A DNA stretch of 64,000 nt from Adenanthera pavonina (Eukaryota > Streptophyta > Magnoliopsida > Fabales > Fabaceae). Made by a program: the position numbers and the translations under genes. Location of the stretch: the NCBI GenBank assembly GCA_026686845.1, contig JAIVEN010000013.1:13536001-13600000 (forward strand). Direction: 5' to 3'. The notes beneath the pieces are model-generated. The model searched no databases and was not told the origin of the DNA. It worked only from the letters and a program-made list of their open reading frames with translations. Shown piece by piece: positions 1 through 12,129 of this stretch (its first letter is position 1; each line of letters opens with the position of its first letter).

Positions 1-1260
1 CCTATCAAAACGGAGCTTTTGATGAGCCAAACCCAATGGAATACAGTTTAAAAGTTAATTGAGTTTGTATGAATTTATAATTTTAATTTTAAGTTTAGAA
101 GTGATTTTTAATCTGAAAATGAGGTTTGTAAGCTTTATAAAAGCAGACGAGTGAAGAGAATAGGATGGAAATCCTCACAGATAAATTTGAGTGATCAAAA
201 TAATGAATTTATTCTAAAAGTAAATTTAGAACAGTCATGTACTAATTAAGTGACAATTATACCAAAAGAATTTAATTGGTATAGGTAGATTTTATTGGTA
301 AGGGTTATTTTGAATTAATAAAATTTCTGAAGCAATTTTTGGACAATAATGCCCTCAAATGGTGTGACCAGCTGCTGCACCTAGGACAAGGAGGGAATTT
401 CTTCAATTGTTAAGTGAATTGTTAGCCAAGTTGGTCAAATAAACTCAAGTCATTATTCACTCATTTGATATGTCTTCTCCGAACTTTGGTTTAAGGTGTT
501 TTAAGTGAGAATGAGGTCTGAAATTTCAGACCAAAAAAGAGCAAGAAACTATGGAGGAAGAGAGAAAAAGAGAAGAGAAGGTGAAGCTTGGTTGGCAAAC
601 TCAAAAGAATCAAAGCTTAAGGTAAGATTTCTTGCACCCAAGTTTGTGTTTCCAAGAGTTTAAAGGTAGTTCCATGGAGTCTTCTTCTTCCTCTTCTCAC
701 TATAATTTTCTACCAGACCCTAGGGAGTTCAAGAAATGAGTTTTCATGCAAGAAATTCAAGGGGAAACCATGAACTAGTAAGGAAAACATGGATATACAG
801 AGGTTTGAGATGAAATAGCATGAAAATCATTTCTTCCTCTTTAGTGAAGAATTTCAGTCAGAATGGATAGTGAGGAAGGAGTGAGAATTTCATGATTTTG
901 ATGCCAAAAATTGATTTCCCATGGTCCAAAACCTTAAGAACATGTATTGGCTTAAGGAAAAACTAAAGGGATAACAATATGTGATTTTTGGGTTCTAGAA
1001 AGCACTTTGTGTCCTAGTTCCAAAAACTAGTGACCTATAAGCTTAATTGATGTTGTATTTAGGTTCAAGAAAGTTTGTGCAAATGTTTGGAAGAGGTATA
1101 CCAAAGGTGAAAAGCAAAGGAAGCTAATAAGGTAGTATTTTCCCTTTCATGCATTACATTATCTTATGATGAATTTATGATTTCTATGAATTGTATGAAG
1201 CCATGATTGATGTTTTATGATAACTCTTGAATGTTGGCTGAGTTGTTTGAAGGAGTTTTG

Positions 1261-2783
1261 TGTTAGAATTATTGGCTTCTCAAGAGGGGAATGAATTGGG
1301 AAGTTTAAAATTTTCCTACAAAAATATAAGTTCACAGTGATAGTAGAAGTTTGCAGAAAAACATAGTATAGAGAGTGTAAAGGTAAATGCAAGGTAAAGG
1401 AAGAAATGACTCAGAAATTTATTCTGGTTTGGTTTGATCCACTTGACCTACATCCAGTTCCCAAGCCACCACTTGAGATTTTCATTATCTGTAAAAAGTC
1501 AACTAGCTCTTTGCGATGCCTCAATACAAACTTGTACTCTGTTGTAAGAATTGTCAAATTCTACACTTTGCACTCTTATAGGTGTTTCCCAATTTCCTTT
1601 GTGGTTCCCCTCACAAAAAATCTTTCTTCCAGATGAAGAAAAAATTTTATACAGAATAAATAATCTTTAGAATAGAGTAGATATGAAAGTTGAAGTACAA
1701 TGAATGTAGTATAAGGGTGAAAAAGCTTTGCCTAACAAATTTAGCAGAGTTTTAGTAATACAAACTTAAAATTCATTACCCACAACTTCAAATGAAGTTT
1801 TATTTATAGATTTGTGCCTTAACTAATCGTTAGACACAAGATCTAGCCGTTACAAACTTTAACTAACGGTTACTCTAAAGAAATAGCCATTCACCAATTG
1901 CATTTAATGTGTCTAACATGTCAAAATTCAAATTTTGGGATACAACAAAAGAATTTTGCAGAGGTAGAAAGTTAAGAATTTCAACATTGAAGTTCAACAC
2001 TCGTTTGTTGAAATGTAACATTTGAATTTTGAGTTTGTTATAGATATCCCATGTTAAAGCAAATGAATTTTCATATAAAACATGTATCTGTTGAGTTTGA
2101 ACAGTTATTTCATGTTTTCACAGTGCACTTAAAATTCAAATTTCAGAAGCTAAAATTCTTCTATCAGAGGCTTTTTTAACATGGCACAAGAGTTCTCCTC
2201 TGTGAAATTTAAAAGTTAAACTATAAAATTTGTCTGTCAGAGGTGTCTCTAACAAGACTTTCAAGTTCTTATTTTGAAATTCGAATTTTGAAGTCCAAAG
2301 TTCATCTGTCAGAGAGAGTGACTTTGAACTTTCTTTGAACTTCACTAACATTCGAATTTTGACTAAACTTCATATGAATTTTGCACATATTCACTAACAA
2401 TACTTAGCCCGAAATTCGAATTTCATAACTGAAATTCATCTATCAGAGATGAAACCTCTGCATATTCAAATTTTATCAAGCAAAGTTTGAATTTTGCATA
2501 AAATGCACATAAGTCAATAGCAAAATTTACTTGTTAGTCAGTATTTTTCAAAACTAATATATGCTAACATAGGATAACTTTCAAATAATATATTTAGACA
2601 TTATGGTAACTTAAAAGAAGTGAAGATCAAAGTTTTTTACCCAGATTGCAATAGGGGAAATCCTAAAAAGTAATTCTTCTCATGTTCTTCTTAAGATTTC
2701 TTCACTTGATCCTTTCACATTCCTTTGATATTCTCTTTTCCAAGCTTTAGTTGTTTGGAGTTATTAAAACTTCTGATTCAACA
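1261..2783 (-). mobile_element. Solo LTR, Sirevirus-like Copia, family A
   Basis: The 1,523-bp unit starts TGTTAGAATTATTGGCTTCTC and ends GATTCAACA, the same ends as the LTRs at 13902-15426 and 32652-34177. It has no internal domain on either side, so it is a solo LTR. The flanks are TTTTG (1256-1260) and TCTTG (2784-2788), a 5-bp duplication with one difference. Copy B of the surrounding Gypsy-like LTR runs without interruption across the equivalent point, which supports an insertion. Read on the minus strand it has a TATAAATA box (1801-1808), and repeated 'TCTGTCAGAGG' and 'ATTCGAATTT' motifs at about 1920-2500 mark U3. Confidence 0.85.
1801..1808 (-). promoter_or_regulatory. TATA box of solo LTR I
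   Basis: TATAAATA on the minus strand. The same box occupies the same relative place in every LTR of this lineage here, for example 7032-7039, 14450-14457, 24251-24258, 32454-32461 and 33191-33198 on the minus strand. It marks the U3/R side of the LTR promoter; the start site should lie some 30 bp downstream. Confidence 0.6.
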
Positions 2784-4105
2784 TCTTGTGACCCCAAAAT
2801 GTCCAAAACATAAAAGAAAACTCTGTTGAAATTTTTATAAAATATTATGGCATTGTATGTTTTTTGAGAAACCATGATGTTTCTATGAATTGTTGCGATG
2901 GTATGATTGCATGATTAGGAAATACTACTGAGATTCTTTTGAATTTCACTCTTCCAAAATGATAAATATGTTAGGTATAAGCAATGGCAATGGAGACAAG
3001 GGAGCTATGGAGGAAGAGAAGAAAATTGATGCTTGATGTAAAAGTTCAAGCTATGAACTTAAGTTTGAGATATGATGTAAATTCATGTATATCCCTTGTG
3101 GTCTGTATCTTTATGCTATTATGATTCTTAAAGCACTATGAAATGATATGTATGGATTTGGAATAATGAATGATGAAGTATTATGATTATGAAATTTATT
3201 ATGTAGGTCAAGGTATAATTTTGTCCAAAATGACCAACAGAGGCTAGAATAGAGACACTCTATTCGAAATAAGGCAGCTAGGTTTAGTGTTATATATGCT
3301 TTGAAAGTATATGGAATAACTTTTCAAAGAGCCAAAGGTCGCTTAATTTGGCTAATAACATGATTTATAATGAATTTCAAATATTAGGAGTCAAAACTGG
3401 ACAGTGTAGGAAAAACTGAAATTTTCATTATACGAACTGATGAATTCAAAAGGTAGTATAAAATCGTACATAACTACAAAAATTCCATCATTTGTATGCT
3501 TGGAAATATTTATGACCTAGGTTTAAGATGCCACTGATTTGAAAGTAATTGGACTTACAGAATGAGAGATATAATATTTTTCTTAAAACTGTTTTAGTTA
3601 AAGTTGAGTTCTGACCCTTAATAGTTTAAGTTAGTGTCATGTCCTATACAAGTTAAGTAAATGTATACAAAATATTTCTAGAAAGTAGGCATTTAGAGAT
3701 TTCAAATGAAATAAAGTATACATGATTTTGATTAGGATAGAAGGAGATATGAATTTTTAAAATTTAGTTTAAAATCCTAGGAGGATATAAAATAACCAAA
3801 TGAACAGTGATTTTCATGTTCAATACTATAACAATTTTAAAGTTCTTTTTCATATTTTTCCTATGTAGAGAATGTTTTAAGATATTTTTAGAGATTTAAA
3901 TTACCACCATATGATTTTTTTTAGATTTAGTTATAATTTTTCAAAAATCACAAAGAAAATGGGATATACCAAATGAACAGTAACAACAAATATTAAATTT
4001 TTCTGTTTTAATTCCTCAAGTGATTCAAGCTTGTAAAATAATACAATTAGACTCTAATAAGATCTAATCATGGAAAATATGGTCATAAGTTAATGTATTA
4101 TATTG

Positions 4106-5272
4106 AACAAATTGAATTTTCCTAGTGAGATAAGTATCACTTTGAAAAAAGATATTAGACCGTAACCAAAACAAATATAATTAATCATCATCACTCATGA
4201 GATTAGCTTTTAGATCTTCCATCTATTTGCTAGAACAAAATTTTACTCCTTCTTAGTCTTATTGACAGAAGATAACCAAAGCAGATATCTATATATGCCA
4301 TATTAAAACATGCTTGTACTGAACCTCCTTCTCAAACTAAAGCTGGACTAAGGTTTCAAATTTTTTTTCTCCTTTTTAGCAATGAATATGCATTAAGCAT
4401 GTATTCCTTGGATACTCCGATCATCAACCCATACCATCACGGGTGAAAACTGAATCAAATTGCTGGATCGAAGCTAACAAAGAGAGAATCAAGGTTATAA
4501 AGTCATCTAAGTTAACTAATTCCAGGCAACATAACATTATATCTAACGTTGATTCCATTGATATAGTGGAATAGCTGCTTAAAAGTCAACCATAATTAGA
4601 CTCCAAATGAATCTGAGATCCAAAGTGAAGAAAAAAGATTTAGAATCATAGATCAAATGCATTTCGAGTATTACTAAAATTATGACCAGATAACAAACAA
4701 GTAATGAAACTATCATCCATATTTACTGTCTTTAAGAATCCAATAGTAGAACCAATTTTTTCTAAAAAAAAAAAAGTAAAAAAAAATTTGCAAATCCACA
4801 CATATATGAACTACTTTTCAAATTCAAGGCACCCAAAATTTCTGGAGAAAAGTAGAACAAGATAGTGAGTATCATACAGTGTTCTTCACTGTGTTAGTGG
4901 CGACAATGTTTGAATTGTCATCTCGAACATAGGCGGAAATGCAATCGGAGAGGAGGCTGATGCTAACACTTCACTCAACCATGAAGTGGAGTCCATCATT
5001 GTCCTTCCACACACAAGTAACTCTCACCTTGTGCTTTCCATGCCTTTACTCAAAGTTGAACCCTTTTACTTCGTTCACCATCTTCGTGACTGAGACTAAT
5101 GAATCTGATTCCAATGTTTCTATTCAATCTATATTGCGTAAATTTCATAATAGAAAATTTAAGGAGTGTTTGGCATTATGCTTCCTCTCTTTGCAATTTT
5201 GTGCCTGCTTTACATCAGAATCCAAATAGCGTAAACCAATAAATTCTCATACACATTTCATAGAGAGCAAGA
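4106..5272. other. Unassigned AT-rich spacer
   Basis: This spacer lies between Gypsy-like LTR copy A and element II. It has an A-rich run near 4765-4790. An open stretch of 96 codons at 4939-5229 (plus) has no domain I recognise and no clear splice or promoter context. It may be older repeat debris. No gene is supported. Confidence 0.4.
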
Positions 5273-8013
5273 TGTTAGGTTGGTTGGTCACCCAAGAAGG
5301 GGATGAATTGGGTGATACAAGATTTTTGTCTTTTTGATGAACAAACTAATTTCACCAAATGTTGCAGTAGAACATGAATGAACAGATTGTGATGAGGGAT
5401 ATAAATGAAATAAGGAGACAAAGAGCAAGACACAAGAATTTATACTAGTTCAGCTCAAACCACTTGGCTTATATCTAGTCTCCAACTCATCACTTGAGAT
5501 TTTCTTTATATCTCATAAGTTTGATTTAAGCACTTGTAAAATCTTAGTATATCTCACAAGTTTTAGTAGGTATTTGTGAAGTCACTCTCTCCGCACCCTT
5601 ACAAGGTGTGTAATTCCCTTATGCCCCGTTTGGTTCGCAGAAGTGTTTTTGAATGAAGTGGAAGTGGAAGTGGAAGTGGAAATGAAAGAGAAAATAGGGT
5701 TGGAAGTGGAGTTTAAAAGTGTGTTTGGTATGATATAGGTTATAATTTTTATTTAATATTTATATTTATAATGTGAAAATACCGAAATGCCCTTCTAACA
5801 AGGGGAAAAAAAAAAGAAACCTCCCCAATACACATGAACCACCAACGGGAGGACTATGAACCACCAAGAATGGCCACCATTAGCCACTGTGAACAACCAT
5901 TTTCACAGCCGAGAATATCCATCCACTTACAGGACCACCCATTTACATGAAAATAAACAAATATTTTCTCACCGATTATATTACTGGTTTTGGTTACAAA
6001 AATCTTCAAATCAAAAGTTCGTCAAGCGAACCAGAAAAAGCAAGCCTTACCATTACCATCGCTGAGCAACCCAGAAATCGAAGACCACAGATCCATTGCT
6101 CACAAACATTGCACTGACCTCGCACCCTGAAATCACCCGATCACATCTTTTGTGGCCATGGCAGTACAAGAATCATGGAAAATGGAGGAGGAAGGATGGA
6201 CCAAGATGAAGCTACTGTCATTGTAGGTAGAGAAGAACCCAAAACTGATGGAGGACCAAACTCGAATAGATTTTGCTGGCCAATGTGCACCCCCATGAAG
6301 ACCACCATTTGACCTACCATCATTCCCCATTTCAACCAGTCAAGTCAAAGAACCCAAATTGGAGAACATGAAGAACTTAAGTTAGGGAACGGTTGAACCA
6401 CCGTGGATTCTTGAGCTACAGATAATTTGAGTTGAGAAGAACCCAAATCGAAGACCATGATATTAAACCAAGATCATGTACTAATCATCAAGCAAGAAGG
6501 TGGAGGGGAAGACAGCAGTAGAGGCTGGAGGGGAAGACAGCAATGGAAGTCGGAGGGGATGTCAGTGGTGGAAGTTGAGGGGAAGATAGTGGTGGAAGGA
6601 GGGGATGATGACTTGAAAGGGTAAAATAAGAACAATAGCTTACTTCCATGGAAGTGGGGAGGCTTCCATCGTAGGTAGAGAGGAAGCCACTTCCAGCCTT
6701 TTTAATAGAACTCAGTTCCATGGAGAAGAAGCTTTGGGCACACCAAACAGGCTTAAAGAAGGAATCCTCTTCCATTTCCACTTCCATAGTCCCCAATTCT
6801 GGCATACCAAACGTGGCATTAGTATTTTCTCATACTAAGATTTTACCCAGAAATTTGTAGAAGAGAAGATTACAAAATAGAAACTCTCTTTTAGAGTAGA
6901 TGATACATTGAAACTCACTCTAATGAGGTAGGTTTAACTTTGAATGCTCACACAGAATGATTTTATAAATTGCAGTAGTATTTTAACACAAACTCACTTA
7001 AATGCATTGCCCATAAGTTTAAATGAAGTTCTATTTATAGATTTGTGGTTTAACTAGTTGTTGGATATTAGATCTATCTGTTAGACACAAGTTCTAGCTA
7101 TTACTCTATAGAAAGACCCGCTCAACAATCGTATTAAATGCATCTAAAATACCGAAATTCAACTTTTGAGGCTTAATAGACAAATTTTGTAGTGTCAATA
7201 TAGTTATATGTTTAATGTTGAACTTCAAAATTTATCTATCACTTGGTGACATTCGAATTTCAAGTTTACTAAAGATAACCCATGTTAGTTTCATGTGAAT
7301 TTTCATATTGAAGATGCGTCTGTTGAGTTTGAATAGTTGTCTCAAGTTTTCACAGTATACTTCGAAATTCAAATTTCAAAAGCAGAAATTCGTCTATCAA
7401 AGGCATATTCAACATGACACAAAAGTACTCTTCAAAGTTTGAATGTTAAGCTATAAAGTTTAGCTATCAGAGGCATGCTTTAATGAGACTTACAAGTTCT
7501 CGTTTTGAAATCCGTACTTTGAAGTCCAAAGTTCATCTGTCTGAGGAGGTGACTCTGAGCTCTCTTTGAATTTCACCAATATTCAAATTTTAACTAAGTT
7601 TCATCCGAATTTTACACACTTTCACTAACAATATTTAGACTAAAATTCAAATTTCAAAACGAAAATTCTTTTATAAGAGGTAAAACTCCTACAACTTCAA
7701 ATTTTACTAAGTAAAATGTGAATTTTGCACAAAATAAACATGAGTTAAATATCAAAATTCATTTGTTAGCTAATATTTCTCAATTCTAACACATGCTAAC
7801 ATTAGATAACTTTGAAATAACTTGTTTAAATACTGTGGTAATATAAATAAGTAAAATTCAAAGTTTTTTACCTAGTATACATAGTGAGAAATCTTAAACA
7901 CTAAATCTTCACTTATTCTTCATTGGATTTCTTCACTTTATCTTTCCATACTCCTTTGACATTCTCCTTCCAAGTTTTAATTCTTTGGAATCATCAAAAC
8001 TTCTAATTCAACA
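5273..8013 (-). repeat. Element II left (3') LTR, family B/A chimera
   Basis: It starts TGTTAGGTTGGTTGGTCACC, like family B LTRs at 23694 and 31899, and stays B-like to about 7200. It then ends in the family A form with 'GGAATCATCAAAACTT' and TTCAACA. Without the inserted element (5622-6818) it is about 1.54 kb. A minus-strand TATAAATA box is at 7032-7039. The true family B end in element III is quite different (AACCTAACA at 27222). Confidence 0.75.
5622..6818. mobile_element. Non-autonomous PIF/Harbinger-like element, TTA duplication
   Basis: The 1,197-bp insert is flanked by TTA at 5619-5621 and 6819-6821. Its inverted ends are TGCCCCGTTTGGT on the left and TGCCACGTTTGGTATGCCAG read inward from the right. 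The same LTR at about 24030 and 32235 lacks the insert and reads straight through, giving an empty site. A TTA target and a GTTTGG-type end are typical of the PIF/Harbinger superfamily. Inside, simple 'GTGGAAGTGGAA' purine repeats lie near both ends. Several short open stretches show no transposase motif, so movement would need a transposase from elsewhere. Its inner end resembles the element at 40543. Confidence 0.75.
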
Positions 8014-8030
8014 TTCTCCTTCTTTTTGAT
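8014..8030 (-). other. Polypurine tract, element II
   Basis: On the minus strand this reads AAAAAGAAGGAGAA immediately before the LTR start TGTTGAA. This is the expected plus-strand priming site for reverse transcription. The same position in element IV (34178-34192) has the purer AAAAAAGGGGGAGAA. Confidence 0.75.
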
Positions 8031-8305
8031 GATGACAAAACAACTCACAAATTGGATTAGTACTTAGGTTTGCTTCCAAGAGCTCTCTCTCAACATATGC
8101 ATTTAAATTCGAACTTAACATATATGTACAACATATATATCAGAGTAGAAGCTTTAGGAGCACATAAAGGAAATGTTGAAACAAAGAAACATATATCGTT
8201 GATGTAAACACATTTGGTACAAAGATTCAAACAAGTGCACTAACATATAAATCATAACAAAGATATAAACATACAAAAACACAAAGTAACATAAAGTCCT
8301 AGGGT

Positions 8306-10431
8306 CTAAGCTTTGGTGTTATACCACTTGTCATTCCTTTTTGCCCTCGAGCTTGATCCTTTTGCCATATGTTTTACTTGATTACCTAGTAACTCCAGAT
8401 TCTCCAGTTTCCTTGTCCCTTTTTTGGCATTATCAGTAGTAGGAGCAAGTATAGAGAGAGGAGGCACTTGAGCCGTGGGAATGACCTGAAGTGGAACTGG
8501 CACAAAGGGCACTAAAGGAGGTATTTGGGAAAGTTCTTCATTAGAATCCAAAGATAGCTCCTCAACTTCCTTTAGAATGTTAGCCACTTGAGCTTTTTAT
8601 TCCACTGAGAGCTTGAACCAAGAAGGTGCAGGTTGAGGCACTAGAGGTGGAAACAATTCATCTAGCCTCTTCTTTTGAGCATGCACTTGGGCAGCATGTG
8701 CAATAATAGCAATATTAATATAAGGAACGATCCCGCTTTCTTTATTGAGAGAGGCTCAAACAATGGGTGCAGCTGTGAGATCTGCTACAAGCTTCTCCAT
8801 TTGTTCTTTCTCTTGAGTAGCAAGAATTGATTGTTGAGTGGTTTTCTCCATCATTGGCTCATGAGAGCTCTCTATTTGAGTGGCTTCAACTTCTTCCATA
8901 CCATAGTCCAAAGAAGGATTAGGATTGGTACCATTACCAGAGCCTTAAGGAGTGATAGCAACAACAATAGCATCAGAAAGACCTTTGTCAAAAGGACTCG
9001 AGACATGTGGGGAGTCATTCTTACGAGGATCAAAGGAGTTAGGTTATAGTGTTGCTGATGTAGTTGGAAGAAAGGTATGAAGGTCATTATAAGCACCAGC
9101 AACTATTTTGAGGTTTTTGGCCAAGTCAGTGATTTGGGCTTACAGGTCTGCAACCTGGCATTCTATTCATCCCTAACACTCATCATCATCTTAGATAGAC
9201 AGTCATAAAGCTCAAGTATGGTATTAGGTTTGGCCAAGGTAGATGGAATTAATGATTTAGGTGGCTAGGTATGCTGAGGTTAGGTCGGCTATGGTTCAGG
9301 TTGAGTGGTTGGAGTAGCCTCAAAAGTAGCTTCCTATTATTGTTGTGGTTCTCCCCTATCATAAAAATGATTGTTAGATTTGCCAGCTCTCTTTCCAAGT
9401 CATCTGCCCTTCTTTCTTTCTATGCCTATTCTCATTAGTTCTTCTTCTTTGAATTCCTTAATAGGCTTCCCCTTGCCTTTCTCCAAGTGTTGGATCTTGG
9501 CATACTTGAGGAGCTTGGTAATAATTGAGACATAGGGTAGTATAGAGTCTCTCCTCTGATCTCTAGCCTTAACCATCCTCTAAAAAACGATGTTTCCAAG
9601 GTTGAGCTCTTTTCTTCAGATCAATGCTATCATCACATGAGCTTCAGCACTATTAATCAGATTAAAGTTGCCTTCCTTGTTAAAGATGATCCTGGACACT
9701 ATATAGTGCAAGACCCTTATTTGAACATTAAGATCAAAAAGCTTCATATTTTTCAGAAGTGGCTTATTTTCCCTTCTTCTAAAGAATGTGTTCAAAATTG
9801 AGCTCTCCTTGTAGTTTAGATATTCTCCACCATCTGCTTTATTGTCTTCATCCATGTACTTGGTAGCAGAAATATCAATTTTGAGTTCATCTTATCTAGG
9901 AATCTCTAGAATATTATTAAGGTTCTTATCAATCAGCCATAGATTCCTAGACCTAAGAGTTACTTGGTGTTTCTTCTTCTTGTCATTACACTTTAAGGAG
10001 GCATACCAAGTCTTGATCACCTTTGCATCATATCTCTCCTTAAACTCTAGTAAGTTTTTATATCTTCTCAGCCAGAATGTAGCATCAAAATCATTTGAGA
10101 TGAGAAACTGTTCCAGATTTGTGTAGTGAGGAGTAATTACCTTCTTTGTAGCAAATTTTATTATGAACTCCTTCAAAGTGTCCTCAGAACTGCAAAGAGG
10201 CTCTGTTGTTATTTGTAACTCCTCAGACTCTGTACTTAAAGCATGAGTAGCAAGGATAAGCTTCTTTGATTCTGCCTTTGATGGTGTTTTCTGCTTCCTT
10301 AAAGGTGTTCCCTTACTTGATTCGGCTTTTCTTTTTTTATTGTCACTTTATTTTGAAGCATATTGAGATTTGGTTGATCTTTTAGGCCTTCCTTGTTCTT
10401 TCTTGATGTTTGCATTCTTCACTCTGACCAT
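8306..10431 (-). pseudogene. Third ORF of element II (env-position protein), degenerate
   Basis: The frame opens at ATG 10431 with a basic start rich in K and R and ends at a stop after NDKWYNTKA (8306). Stops, including one early after about 28 codons, and shifts break it. A central block (about 10176-9616) holds motifs such as 'NLEQFLISNDFDATFW', 'TWYASLKC', 'LRSRNLW' and 'RVLHYIVSRIIFNK'. This resembles a domain often annotated as 'putative plant transposon protein'. The C-terminal part is proline-rich ('PPLVPFVPVPLQVIP'). Element IV carries a homologue (37904-34479) with the same order. The place between pol and the 3' LTR is where Sireviruses carry their env-like ORF. I see no clear membrane segment, so an envelope role is not supported; the function is unknown. 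Confidence 0.65.
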
Positions 10432-10484
10432 TTTTGTGAGAAATATGCTTCAAGGAATGATCCAAAGGTGTTTGTAGGGTCGGT

Positions 10485-12060
10485 TTAGATTTTAATGGTG
10501 GAAAAAGGTGTTTGGCCAAAGGAACTTAAAAATGGTTGAGAGGAAATAAGAGTTGTACTGATTGAAATGTGAATAATATGACTCATTTGATAGCTCCAAA
10601 CTCTAGGTAGTTCTTGAGAAATTTTTTCATTAACCTCAAGTTCATCATCTTTCTCCTGAATATCTTTCTCTACAGCAGTAGATTCTAATATCTTTGGAGG
10701 TTTAATTTTATCTTTCTCAGAGAGTTTCAACTTTCTAAAGCTAGAAATTAGTTCATCCTAATCTAGGTCAGGTTTAGAGAGAGTTTCAATCTTAATAAAC
10801 ACTTTATGCACTAACTCTTCTATGGTTTTGGTTCTTTTATTGAAGGATTTATATGCTTTATTTCTACTAGAGTATCCAAGAAATATACCTTTATCTAACT
10901 TGAAATCAAACTTACCCAGATTTTGCTTTCTATTATTGTGAATGAAGCATTTGCATCTAAATACATGCAGATGAGAGAGGTTTGGTTTTCTTCCTTTGTA
11001 GAGCTCATAAGGTATCTTCCCCAAGATTGGTCTGATGTATGCTCTGTTGATGATATAGTTTGCTGTGTTTACTATATCAGCCCAGAAATATTGAGGAAGT
11101 TCTTTCTCATTCAGCATTGCTCTTACCATCTCTTCCAATGTTCTATTCTTTCTTTCTATCATGCCATTCTATTAGGTTGTTCTTGAAGCTGAGAATTGTG
11201 ATCAATTCTATGCTCTTCATAATACTCCAAGAAGCTTGAGTTTTCAAACTCTCCTCCATGATCAGACCTGATGGACACAATATAAATACCTTTCTCATTT
11301 TACACTTTCTTAGCTAAGGTTACAAATGCATCAAATGTCTCATCTTTAGAGGAAAGAAATAAAGTCCAAGTAAATCTAGAATAGTCATCTATAATTACTA
11401 GCACATATAGATTTTCTTCAATGCTTTTAACTGTAAATGGACCTATCAATTTTTTAGATTTGGAGATGACATTTTAGATTTGAAAGAGGACTTAGTTTGT
11501 TTCTTTTAAGATAAGCATCACATTCTCTGTCCTTTTCAAAAGATATCTTTGGTAAGCCAGTAACTAAGTCATTTTTTGTTAACTTATTAAGTTAATTGAT
11601 ATTAATATATGCTAATCTTCAATGTCATAACCAACTCTCATTATCTTTACTAATTAAGCATATAAAATCTAGATTAGGGAGTTCATCTAAATCGATAGTA
11701 TAACAATTATCATCCCTTTGAGCCTTGAGGGTAATCTTGTGTCACTTTTTCTAATGACTAAGCAGAACTTTAAGTCAAACAGCACCCGATTTCCTTTGTC
11801 ACAGGTCTGACTCATACTCAACAGGTTGTGGTTGAGACCAATCACACAACACTTCCTCTATATATATTTCAGGATTCTTGCCCATGATGTCAATCCCAAC
11901 CACTTGGCCATATTGGTTACCTCTAAATGTCACTTTTCCTCATTTCTTATTTTTGAGGGTGATGAACTTCTCTTTATCACCAGTCATGTGTCTTAAGCAT
12001 ACACTGTCCTTATATCATTTGTTGCTCTTGCTAGCCCTAAGACATACCTACAAAACAAAT
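10485..12060 (-). pseudogene. Copia pol remnant of element II: protease, pre-integrase, integrase
   Basis: On the minus strand, about 12040-11940 has a changed retroviral-type protease signature followed by 'RHMTGDKEKF'. The gag-pre-integrase block (about 11660-11490) has 'LAYININ.LNKL'. The integrase core (about 11460-10990) has 'VIIDDYSRFTW', 'IRSDHGGEFEN' and 'ERKNRTLEE', which supply the D, D and E of the catalytic triad. The clean open part is 11162-10758. After the 'KGIFLGYSSRNKAYK' motif and the linker 'ELPRVW' the sequence switches to the leader of the third ORF. The whole reverse transcriptase and RNase H part is therefore absent. Several stops interrupt the frame, so it is not functional. 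Confidence 0.8.
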
Positions 12061-12129
12061 CTTAGTCTTTCTTTTTAAGTACCCAAATTTATTTAGGTCT
12101 TCTTTTGTTAGTAGCATTCTCCTTAGATA

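Larger units (their letters stand above)
1..4105. mobile_element. Gypsy-like long LTR, copy A, left end outside window
   Basis: This stretch matches copy B (15688-22612) and copy C (37905-39118) in scattered blocks. Shared blocks include the 'ATGGTCCAAAACCTTA' segment (919 here, 16930 in B), the 'TGTTGGCTGAG' segment (1233 and 21639), and a 3' block with 'TGAACAGTA' followed by 'CTCTAATRAGRTCTAAT'. No coding domain is visible. It is called an LTR because copy B starts TGTAACATCCC and ends near GGTGTTAC with near-matching 5-bp flanks. A Sirevirus-like solo LTR interrupts it at 1261-2783. The right end is approximate because similarity fades near 4105. Lineage within Gypsy is not resolved. Confidence 0.55.

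Noticed and set aside
4939..5229. Open stretch of 96 codons in the spacer before element II
   Set aside because: No recognisable domain, no promoter or splice context, surrounded by repeats.
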